From NCBI GenBank assembly GCA_016302435.1, contig JAEDNQ010000017.1, positions 1-19,652 on the forward strand: a DNA stretch of 19,652 bases, written 5' to 3'. Below, in pieces: positions 6,273-13,165 of the stretch. How positions within the stretch are numbered: position 1 is the stretch's first letter; every line of letters begins with the position of its first letter. The notes beneath the pieces are model-generated. The model made no database searches. It saw only the letters and a program-made list of their open reading frames with translations, and had not been told where the DNA came from. Position numbers and translations under genes: made by a program. Source of the DNA: Bacteroidaceae bacterium (GTDB taxonomy: Bacteria; Bacteroidota; Bacteroidia; Bacteroidales; Bacteroidaceae).

Positions 6273-6349
6273 TGAGAGCAGGGCAAATTAATGGTTCTCA
6301 CGCAACTTTGCGTAAGCAGGTATGAAGAAACGTCCGACTTGACGTTACC
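6273..6349 (+). promoter_or_regulatory. Structured 5' region with three hairpins
   Basis: Three short stems follow each other: TGAGA/TCTCA (6273-6277 with 6296-6300, extendable through a wobble pair), ACGCA/TGCGT (6300-6304 with 6309-6313) and a perfect AACGTC/GACGTT (6329-6334 with 6341-6346). They precede a very strong ribosome-binding site at 6364-6377. A folded leader in front of a strong site is common in small toxin mRNAs, but the role here is inference. Confidence 0.35.
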
Positions 6350-6377
6350 TTTATACATTCGTTTAAGGAGGTGATCC

Positions 6378-6437
6378 TTGAGGGCTATTTTTATTTTTAT
6401 ATTAAAAATATTCATTAATTTAATCTCCCCGATATGA
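6378..6437 (+). CDS. Possible 19-residue hydrophobic peptide with perfect Shine-Dalgarno
   Basis: A TTG start at 6378 opens a 19-codon ORF reading MRAIFIFILKIFINLISPI, almost entirely hydrophobic with two basic residues, as in membrane-acting type I toxins. Six bases after GGAGG comes the start codon; the full upstream sequence TAAGGAGGTGATCC (6364-6377) is complementary over 14 nt to the conserved 3' end of 16S rRNA. Bacteroidetes mRNAs rarely use such sites, so this is exceptional. A stem follows the ORF and a consensus promoter on the other strand points back across it, which would make an antisense RNA. The ORF is too short to prove by composition in AT-rich DNA. Confidence 0.35.
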   Translation: MRAIFIFILKIFINLISPI

Positions 6438-6448
6438 CGAGAATCGGG
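6428..6448. terminator. Possible terminator hairpin after the small ORF
   Basis: CCCGAT at 6428-6433 pairs perfectly with ATCGGG at 6443-6448 around a 9-nt loop that contains the stop codon of the 19-codon ORF. The following plus-strand sequence is AT-rich but has only a short T run, so termination strength is uncertain. Confidence 0.35.
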
Positions 6449-6450
6449 TG

Positions 6451-6482
6451 CAAATTTATAATATTCTTTCCAATTAACCAAA
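6451..6482 (-). promoter_or_regulatory. Consensus Bacteroidetes promoter, minus strand
   Basis: On the minus strand TTTG (6482-6479), a 20-bp spacer and TAAATTTG (6458-6451) match TTTG-N20-TAnnTTTG. Transcription should start near 6444 and cross the small plus-strand ORF and its ribosome-binding site in antisense, then may continue about 340 nt to the ATG at 6102. It may therefore serve both as an antisense promoter and as the promoter of the 357-residue gene. Confidence 0.65.
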
Positions 6483-6636
6483 CACTTGAAAAAAAAATTT
6501 GCTGATTTATCAAAAAAAATGAACAAACCATTAAATTCTGGTGAAAAGTAAATATAATAGATAGCAAAGGGGTGGGTAATATGGTTCATTCGTCATAGCT
6601 TTTTCAGCCACACGCCGACGAGTGTAGCAACAGGGA

Positions 6637-9600
6637 TTGGAACGGTCGGCCAGGCAGACTTTGTTCCTGTTGTCGTCCAAAATAAACTCCGACAACTATA
6701 ACAACAATAACATACTCGAATGCAATTTGTATTTGAGCCAATCAACCAAAGGCACCACCACAGACATCAATGGTAAGTTCACACTTAAAGATGTGGACAA
6801 AAACGACAAGCTCACCATCTCCTTCATAGGCATGATGAGCCAGACTCTCACGCCAAAGGCATCTATGCGCATCACACTTGAGAACAACGAGAGGGAACTC
6901 GACGACGTCATGGTCGTGGCCTTCGGTAAGCAGACCCGCGCCTCATTCACAGGTTCAGCTACCATCGTCAATGAGAAGAAGATAGAACAGAAGCAGCTGA
7001 CCAACGTCCTTGGAGGACTCCAGGGAGAGGCCGCCGGTGTGCAGATGATCAACAACTCAGGCTCGCCCACTGCCACCCCTACCCTGCGCATACGCGGCTT
7101 CAGTTCGCTGAACGCTGGCAACGACCCCCTCATCATCGTCGACGGTGCTCCCTACGACGGAGGATGGAACAACCTCAACCCTAACGACGTGGCATCCATC
7201 AGTGTGCTCAAAGACGCTGCCAGCAACGCCCTCTACGGAGCGCGCGGAGCCAACGGTGTCATCATGATCACCACAAAGAAGGCCAAGACAGGCAACGCAC
7301 AGATAACCCTCGATGCCAAATGGGGAGCCAACAGCCGCATAAAGCGCGACTACGAGACCATCAACGACCCAGCCCAGTACTACGAGACATACTACAAGGC
7401 CCTCTACAACTATCAGGTCAACGAGATGGGACTCAACCCCTACGAGGCTCACGTCAAGGTCAACCAGACCATGAGCAGCAACGACAAGTCGGCAGGAGGC
7501 CTCGGCTATGTGTGCTACACTGTGCCCGAAGGCGAATACCTCATCGGAGAGAACGGACGACTCAACCCACACGCCACTCTCGGCAACCGTGTTTACCACA
7601 ACGGACAGGTCTATACCGTACTGCCCGACGACTGGAAGGACGAAGCCTTCCACACTGGCCTGAGACAGGAATACAACATCAACGTCAACGGAGGCACGGA
7701 CAAGGCACAGTTCTATGGCAGCATAGGCTACCTGAAGAACGAGGGCGTGGTGGACAAGTCAGACTTCGAACGCTACTCCGCTCGCCTCAAAGCCGACGTG
7801 CAGGCCAAGCCATGGCTCAAGATAGGCGGCAACGCATCGTTCACCCACTCCAACTACAACACCGTCACTTCGTCCTACGACTCAGACATCTTCGCCACTG
7901 TCAACCAAATAGCCCCCATATATCCTTTATATATACGTGACGGCGAGGGCAACATCCTGACAGATGATAACGGCAACATGTACGACTACGGCGACGGCGC
8001 CGTCAACGGCCTACAGCGACCCGTCGTTCCCCAGAGCAACCCACTGCAGGAAACCTACCTCAACACCAACCTCTACCGCGAGAACGCCTTCTCGCTCAAC
8101 GGCTACACAGACGTCAACCTCATTGACGGACTCACTCTGACACTCAACGGCACAGGAACAGTGAGAGCCATCAAGGGCAACTTCACCCAACAACCATTCT
8201 ACGGCTACGGCTCCATAACATTCCCTGACGGATATGTGTCGAAGGAGATGAGCGAGAACTACTCCTACAACTTCCAGCAGCTGCTCAACTACTCCAAGAA
8301 CTTCGGCGAGCACCATGCAGAAGTTCTTCTCGGACATGAATACTACCGCAGCCACTACGAGTATCTGACAGGCGTGCGAACAGGCATGGCCTCATACTTC
8401 GAAAATCAGAACCTCAGCGGAGCTATCAAGGTGAGAGACAACGGCGACAGCGTATCAGACTATAATAACGAGGGATATTTCTTCCGCGCACAATATGACT
8501 ACGCACAGAAGTACTTCGGCTCCGCCTCCTTCCGCCGCGACGCATCCTCACGCTTCCATCCCGACCACCGCTGGGGCAACTTCTACTCCTTCGGCGGAGC
8601 ATGGATCATGACAAAAGAGACTTGGCTGCAAGACATACCATGGCTCTCCATGCTCAAGGTCAAGGCATCCTTCGGACAGCAAGGCAACGACAACATAGGC
8701 GACTTCCTCTACAAGGACACATACGCCATCGACAACAATGGCGACCTCGCCCTCTCACTCTACTCCAAGGGCAACCCCAACATCACCTGGGAAACCAACA
8801 ACAACTTCAACGCAGGCTTCGAGTTTGAGCTCTTCCGCTCACGTCTGCGCGGAGGACTCGAGTTCTTCTCTCGCAAGACGACCGACATGCTCTGCTTCGT
8901 CTACGCTCCCTACAACGCAGGCTATTCCGGCAGCTTCTACAACATTGGCGACATGCTCAACAAGGGTGTCGAGCTTGACCTGTCGGGCGATGTCATAAAG
9001 ACAAAAGACATTACCTGGACCCTCAACCTCAATGCCACTCGATACGCCAACGAGATAACCTTCATCGCCAGCGACCTCAAGAAAAACAAAAAGGTCGACG
9101 GACACGCTGGCTACACATCCGGCATCAACTACGTGGGCGAAGGCCTGCCCCTCTACACTTGGTATCTGAAGAAATATGCAGGCGTGGACAGCGAGGGCAA
9201 GTCACTCTGGTATGACCACGACGCCGACGGCAACATCATCACCACAAGCCAGTATGGCGATGCCGACTTCTTCCTCTGCGGCGACCCACACCCAGACCTC
9301 TTCGGAGGATTCGGCACGTCGCTCTCAGCCTTCGGCTTCGACCTGTCAGTGACCTTCACCTACTCCATCGGCGGCAAGGCCTACGACTACGGATATGCCT
9401 CACACATGTACAACCCCTACGGCGACGGCTCAGGCTTCGCCATACACAAGGACTTGCTCAACGCATGGTCCGTGGACAACCAGACAAGCAACATACCTCG
9501 CTGGCAGTATGGCGACATTTACGCAGCAGGACAGTCAGACCGCTTCCTCACCAACGCCAGCTACCTCACGCTCCAAAACATCAACGTCGGCTACACACTG

Positions 9601-9786
9601 CCACGCAAGCTCGTCAAGAACCTCGGACTGCAGAGCGTGCGCATCTACGCCGCAGGCGACAACCTCTACTACTGGAGCAAGCGCAAAGGCTTCGACCCAC
9701 GAGGCTCATTCCGCGGCACAGCAGACAGCAACTACTCATACTCTACCTGCCGCACCATCTCTGGCGGCATCAAGATAACCTTCTAA
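6637..9786 (+). CDS. SusC/RagA-type TonB-dependent outer-membrane transporter, abnormal N-terminus
   Basis: Up to 1049 residues. From KGTTTDINGKFTL (about residue 38) the sequence is a normal SusC: end of the carboxypeptidase-like domain (SFIGM), plug with LRIRGF near 151 and DGAPYDGGWNNLNPNDVAS from 169, LKDAASNALYGARGANGVI, a long beta-barrel, and the family C-terminus ISGGIKITF ending in an aromatic residue. It imports glycans or peptides across the outer membrane together with the next gene, SusD. The first 37 residues are not SusC-like: there is no signal peptide, the first half of the carboxypeptidase-like domain is missing, and the only in-frame upstream start is TTG at 6637. Base composition shifts near 6740-6745. 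The 5' end was probably lost or exchanged, so the gene may be silent unless rearrangement restores it. Confidence 0.88.
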   Translation: MERSARQTLFLLSSKINSDNYNNNNILECNLYLSQSTKGTTTDINGKFTLKDVDKNDKLTISFIGMMSQTLTPKASMRITLENNERELDDVMVVAFGKQTRASFTGSATIVNEKKIEQKQLTNVLGGLQGEAAGVQMINNSGSPTATPTLRIRGFSSLNAGNDPLIIVDGAPYDGGWNNLNPNDVASISVLKDAASNALYGARGANGVIMITTKKAKTGNAQITLDAKWGANSRIKRDYETINDPAQYYETYYKALYNYQVNEMGLNPYEAHVKVNQTMSSNDKSAGGLGYVCYTVPEGEYLIGENGRLNPHATLGNRVYHNGQVYTVLPDDWKDEAFHTGLRQEYNINVNGGTDKAQFYGSIGYLKNEGVVDKSDFERYSARLKADVQAKPWLKIGGNASFTHSNYNTVTSSYDSDIFATVNQIAPIYPLYIRDGEGNILTDDNGNMYDYGDGAVNGLQRPVVPQSNPLQETYLNTNLYRENAFSLNGYTDVNLIDGLTLTLNGTGTVRAIKGNFTQQPFYGYGSITFPDGYVSKEMSENYSYNFQQLLNYSKNFGEHHAEVLLGHEYYRSHYEYLTGVRTGMASYFENQNLSGAIKVRDNGDSVSDYNNEGYFFRAQYDYAQKYFGSASFRRDASSRFHPDHRWGNFYSFGGAWIMTKETWLQDIPWLSMLKVKASFGQQGNDNIGDFLYKDTYAIDNNGDLALSLYSKGNPNITWETNNNFNAGFEFELFRSRLRGGLEFFSRKTTDMLCFVYAPYNAGYSGSFYNIGDMLNKGVELDLSGDVIKTKDITWTLNLNATRYANEITFIASDLKKNKKVDGHAGYTSGINYVGEGLPLYTWYLKKYAGVDSEGKSLWYDHDADGNIITTSQYGDADFFLCGDPHPDLFGGFGTSLSAFGFDLSVTFTYSIGGKAYDYGYASHMYNPYGDGSGFAIHKDLLNAWSVDNQTSNIPRWQYGDIYAAGQSDRFLTNASYLTLQNINVGYTLPRKLVKNLGLQSVRIYAAGDNLYYWSKRKGFDPRGSFRGTADSNYSYSTCRTISGGIKITF

Positions 9787-9804
9787 CACAGACAAGAAAA
9801 GACA

Positions 9805-11520
9805 ATGAAGAAGACAACAATATACAAGACTGCAGGCGCGTGCATGACTGCTGCCCTCATGCTCTCATCCTGCATCGACGAGATGCAGCCAACAGACGTC
9901 CTCTCCTCCGACCAAGTCAGCTCGCTCCCTGCCTCACAGAAAGGACTCCTCAACGGCATCACGGGCTACATGGTGACCTACAACTCATGGGGAGTGGACG
10001 AATCCACAGAATATTACGCCAACGACTGGGGCTACCCCTGCCAGATGCATTTCCGAGACGTGCAGCTCGCCGACATGCCTGTCTACGATGCCACCTACAG
10101 CTACTGGTATGCCGTGGAAAGCGGTGAGCAGACTCGCTACACACCCCCACCCTACTTCACATATAACTATTATTATAAGCTCATAGCATGCATCAACGAC
10201 CTAATAGGAGTCATCGACCCTGAGACAGCGTCCGAAACATCCAAACAGTATCTCGGATGCGCCCTCACCTACCGCGCCCTCGCCTACCTCGACATGGCTC
10301 GCATGTTCGAGTACAAGAAGACAGGCATAGCCTCTCTCGACGACTATGCCGAGAGCAACGACATCTATGGACTCACCGTACCCATCGTCACTGAGACAAC
10401 AACTCTCGACGACACCAAGCACAACCCTCGAGCACCCTTCGAGACCATGTACCGCTTCATCCTCAGCGACCTCGACAAGGCTGAGAAATACCTCGCCGAC
10501 TTCAGCCGCGAGGACAAGACCCTGCCCGACCTCTCCGTTGTCTACGGCATGAAGGCACGCACATGGATGGAGCTGGCATCACGTTTTGAGCAGAAGCCCG
10601 AAGACCTCGCCAAGATGGAAGAGGCTGTGAGCGCCAATGAGTGTTACAAGAAAGCTCAGGAATACGCCATCCGCGCCATAGCCACTGGTGGCTACACCCC
10701 CACTTCCAAAGAGCTCTGGCTCAACAAGACCACGGGCTTCAACACACCTGATAAGGGATGGATGTGGTGCATGTCGGTCAGCCAAAAGGAGCAAGTGCCC
10801 GCCCAGTACTACTACACCTTCATCGGCACAGTATCCTCCGAGCCCGAATGGGGCATGGGACGCGGCTACAAAGCCTTCCGCTGCATCTCCAGCAGCCTCT
10901 ACAGCAAGATGTGCGACGGCGACTGGCGCAAGGGCGCATGGGTAAGTCCTGACGATGCAGGCAAACCATCCGCCGCCATCAAATATGAGACATCGCTCAA
11001 GGAGGATGACTTCGCCACCCTGCCAGCCTATGTCAACCTCAAGTTCCGACCTGCAGGCGGCAATACCACCGACTACTACGTAGGACTGCTCGGCGACCTG
11101 CCCCTCATGCGCATGGAAGAGATGGAGTTCATCGACATAGAGTGCACAGCACGTCTCAGAGGCGTGAGCGCAGGCTACACAGCACTGACCAACTTCATGA
11201 ACAACTACCGCTGCGACGATGGCAGCTACGACCCTCTCGTCAGCTCATCCCTCAGCGACTTCCTCAACGAGATGATGGTGCAGAAGCGCGTAGAGTTCTG
11301 GGGAGAAGGCATCATCTACTTCGACTACAAGCGCATGAACCTGCAGGTGCGCCGCAAGGACAACACCAACTATCAGGATGCCTTCATGATCAACTCCGTG
11401 CCAGGCTATACAGCACCATGGATGAACTACTTCATCCTCGAGTCTGAGCAGGAACTCAACACCTCTATCGTGCCCAACCCTGACACATCCGGTGCCATAA
11501 AGACCTCGGACAACTATTGA
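9805..11520 (+). CDS. SusD/RagB family outer-membrane lipoprotein
   Basis: 571 residues with a lipoprotein signal (MLSSC, lipidated Cys23) followed by acidic residues, as in surface-exported Bacteroidetes lipoproteins. The helical TPR-like body is seen in CALTYRALAYLDMARMFEY and in VYGMKARTWMELASRF, and the C-terminal part contains MRMEEMEFIDIE and LNEMMVQKRVEFWGEG, all standard SusD signatures. It caps the SusC barrel and captures the substrate at the cell surface. It starts 18 bp after susC and is clearly co-transcribed. No glycosidase, sulfatase or peptidase is in the window, so the substrate cannot be named. Confidence 0.93.
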   Translation: MKKTTIYKTAGACMTAALMLSSCIDEMQPTDVLSSDQVSSLPASQKGLLNGITGYMVTYNSWGVDESTEYYANDWGYPCQMHFRDVQLADMPVYDATYSYWYAVESGEQTRYTPPPYFTYNYYYKLIACINDLIGVIDPETASETSKQYLGCALTYRALAYLDMARMFEYKKTGIASLDDYAESNDIYGLTVPIVTETTTLDDTKHNPRAPFETMYRFILSDLDKAEKYLADFSREDKTLPDLSVVYGMKARTWMELASRFEQKPEDLAKMEEAVSANECYKKAQEYAIRAIATGGYTPTSKELWLNKTTGFNTPDKGWMWCMSVSQKEQVPAQYYYTFIGTVSSEPEWGMGRGYKAFRCISSSLYSKMCDGDWRKGAWVSPDDAGKPSAAIKYETSLKEDDFATLPAYVNLKFRPAGGNTTDYYVGLLGDLPLMRMEEMEFIDIECTARLRGVSAGYTALTNFMNNYRCDDGSYDPLVSSSLSDFLNEMMVQKRVEFWGEGIIYFDYKRMNLQVRRKDNTNYQDAFMINSVPGYTAPWMNYFILESEQELNTSIVPNPDTSGAIKTSDNY

Positions 11521-11550
11521 TAAACGTCCATATATTCCACGTCAGGAACT

Positions 11551-11571
11551 ATATAAATATATATATATATA
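11551..11571. repeat. (AT)n simple repeat in the operon
   Basis: A run of AT dinucleotides lies in the 74-bp gap between susD and the third gene, in DNA that is otherwise GC-richer. It may be a slippage-prone spacer; no promoter motif was found beside it. Confidence 0.7.
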
Positions 11572-11594
11572 ATGATAATCGAATATACACGAAA

Positions 11595-12503
11595 ATGAAC
11601 ATATTCAAATCCACATACATCCTCCCCGCAGCCCTCATCGCCCTTGCCCTCACAGCATGCGATGACGACGACGACTTCCAGCGCGCGGGCGAACCCTCTG
11701 TTGAAGATGCAGGAGTGTACTTCCCAAGCAGCAACACCACAGAGTTCATCAAGACAGAGCAAGACGCCAAGTCTGTTGACATCACCCTCGCCAGAGCCAA
11801 TGCAGAAGGCGAACTCACAGTGCCCATAAAGGTGGTCAGCAAGACTGACAACATAGACAATGTGCCTGCACAGGCAACCTTCGCCGACGGAGCCACAGAA
11901 ACGACCATCACCATCACATTCGCAGACCTGGCTACCACACCCAAGTGCACACTTCAGATTCCAGAGGAATATACCAACCCCTACAAGAAGAAGGACGGTT
12001 CGTCCACATTCGCCTTCAACATATACAAGCTCAAGCTCATAAGCGCAAACGTAAAGTACAGCGGAGACACAAGCCCCTACTACTTCAACGAAGTGACCAC
12101 CTCACAGCTCCTCCAGTTCGAAGGCGAGAACAAGTTCATCTGGCGCAACTTCCTCGGTTCGGGCATAGACCTCAAGTTCAAGATAAACGGCAACTTCGAC
12201 GCTGAGGACGTCTACAAGTGCAACGGAGAGATAGTACCCCTCGACCACAGCCAGTCAGACAGCGACGGATGGTATCTCCTCAACGACAAGCGAAGCTACG
12301 CTACGTGGACACCCGAAGGCAGCAGCCTATCAATCAACAACTACATGTACTTCTGGTCACAATACGACGGAAACAACTATTGCAGCATCAACCTCAAGAA
12401 GAACGCAAGCAATAAGGGAGACTACGGCTATGCCTACGTCAACTCGGCCGTCATAGATGATGAGAGCACATACTACTCCTTCTACACGTATTTCTACTAT
12501 TGA
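11595..12503 (+). CDS. SusE-position surface lipoprotein with Calx-beta-like N-terminal domain
   Basis: 302 residues from MNIFKSTYILPAAL. The signal peptide ends at LTAC (Cys22) followed by five Asp, a strong surface-export signal. Residues about 36-115 (GVYFPSSNTTEF..., GELTVPIKV, VPAQATFADGATETTITITF) match a beta-sandwich domain typical of the third lipoprotein in many SusCD operons. The C-terminal half is rich in Tyr, Trp and Asn (FIWRNFLGSGIDLKF, YMYFWSQYDGNNY), as in surface glycan-binding proteins. By position and composition it probably helps bind the substrate. The frame is open 78 nt upstream of this ATG through the AT repeat, but only this start gives a signal peptide. Confidence 0.8.
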   Translation: MNIFKSTYILPAALIALALTACDDDDDFQRAGEPSVEDAGVYFPSSNTTEFIKTEQDAKSVDITLARANAEGELTVPIKVVSKTDNIDNVPAQATFADGATETTITITFADLATTPKCTLQIPEEYTNPYKKKDGSSTFAFNIYKLKLISANVKYSGDTSPYYFNEVTTSQLLQFEGENKFIWRNFLGSGIDLKFKINGNFDAEDVYKCNGEIVPLDHSQSDSDGWYLLNDKRSYATWTPEGSSLSINNYMYFWSQYDGNNYCSINLKKNASNKGDYGYAYVNSAVIDDESTYYSFYTYFYY

Positions 12504-12535
12504 TAGAACCCACCTAAAAAAGAAGACGACACAAT

Positions 12536-12724
12536 GAAGACTACATCCTCATAGAGCCACTGACCGACTGGACTGGCTACTACGGATTCTCAGCCACATC
12601 ATCCGAGAGCGACCCTGTGGTCGGACGCATCAACGACGACGGCTCCATCAGCTTCGACGACTGGACAGCATGGTACGGCGGACAGGTCATCTACTATGCC
12701 AACACCCTCATGGTGAAGAAATAG
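12536..12724 (+). pseudogene. C-terminal remnant of a fourth SusCD-operon protein
   Basis: An open frame without a start codon encodes EDYILIEPLTDWTGYYGFSA and then 42 further residues ending YYANTLMVKK. Composition and codon use match the operon genes and the sequence looks like the end of a lipoprotein of this locus type. A TAA lies shortly upstream in frame. The ATG at 12534 in another frame stops after six codons. Probably the rest of the gene was deleted. Confidence 0.55.
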
Positions 12725-12799
12725 AACGTGGCTCGCGCTTTAGGAGCAGCAAAGACAGGATAAGCCGCGTCCGCGCTGCAGAACACGATAAAAAACGTG

Positions 12800-12923
12800 C
12801 TTCTGAAATCGAAAACGCAAAATAAACGTTCTTTTGCAAGCGAAAACACAAAAATGTCATGCTTTTGCAATGTAAGAAAAGAATTTTTCATACATTTGCA
12901 ACCGAAAACATAAGATTCGCGAC
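12800..12923. repeat. Four degenerate 31-bp direct repeats upstream of the proline-catabolism gene
   Basis: Units begin at 12800, 12831, 12862 and 12893. The best shared core is CTTTTGCAA followed in most units by CGAAAACA. The exact 31-bp step is close to three helical turns. The last unit includes the presumed promoter -7 box. The array could bind a regulator, or be decayed duplications of the promoter. Confidence 0.5.
12864..12898 (+). promoter_or_regulatory. Likely promoter of the putA-like gene
   Basis: TACATTTG at 12891-12898 matches the -7 element TAnnTTTG and is followed by the CAACCG often seen at Bacteroidetes start sites. A TTTG at 12864-12867 is 23 bp upstream, a little longer than usual. 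Transcription would start near 12905 and give a leader of about 260 nt. Confidence 0.5.
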
Positions 12924-12966
12924 CAACAGCAATAATCATTAACCACTCAAACCAACACGCACACTT

Positions 12967-13059
12967 ATGACAAGCTCACTATTTGACATGTATTCGAAGC
13001 AAGCCCTTCAGGAGCTGCACCGATACAGAGCGGTCATGTTCAGTCCTACCGCCGATTAA
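12967..13059 (+). CDS. Possible 30-residue leader peptide upstream of the putA-like gene
   Basis: ATG at 12967 opens a 30-codon ORF, MTSSLFDMYSKQALQELHRY followed by RAVMFSPTAD and TAA. Composition is that of a normal soluble peptide, not a random frame in AT-rich DNA. It lies between the promoter and a 12-bp hairpin, 106 bp before the putA-like gene. It holds one proline codon near its end. It may be a leader peptide controlling the downstream gene or an independent microprotein. Confidence 0.4.
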   Translation: MTSSLFDMYSKQALQELHRYRAVMFSPTAD

Positions 13060-13060
13060 A

Positions 13061-13101
13061 TGTTTTCTTCTTTGTTGCTGAAGAGAAATAAGAAGAAAAC
13101 A
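13061..13101 (+). promoter_or_regulatory. 12-bp perfect hairpin between leader ORF and putA-like gene
   Basis: TGTTTTCTTCTT (13061-13072) pairs perfectly with AAGAAGAAAACA (13090-13101) around a 17-nt loop. It starts two bases after the leader ORF stop codon. No T run follows, so it is not a simple terminator; ribosome stalling on the leader ORF could affect its folding. Confidence 0.5.
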
Positions 13102-13165
13102 CCCACACGTCTCAACTCTACTCTTCAAGACAACAACATGATAAACATTTAATCTGCTAACGACT

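Noticed and set aside
6364..6377. 16S rRNA gene fragment
   Set aside because: Only 14 nt match the 16S 3' end; the adjacent bases do not fit the conserved GCGGCT that precedes it in 16S rRNA.
6095..6415. Minus-strand frame starting MNIFNIKIKIALKDH (106 codons) overlapping the start of the 357-residue gene
   Set aside because: It would be first in the transcript from the 6451-6482 promoter, but the second half is low-quality sequence and it covers the structured region and antisense elements. Kept only as a possibility.
6541..6700. Minus-strand frame containing DDNRNKVCLADRSNPCCYTR and about 30 further residues
   Set aside because: Looks somewhat protein-like and could be a gene remnant at the susC junction, but it has no start, is short, and I do not recognise a family.
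7057..7653. Long antisense frames inside susC, susD and putA
   Set aside because: They are shadows produced by the GC-rich third positions of the real genes and show no domain or start context of their own.
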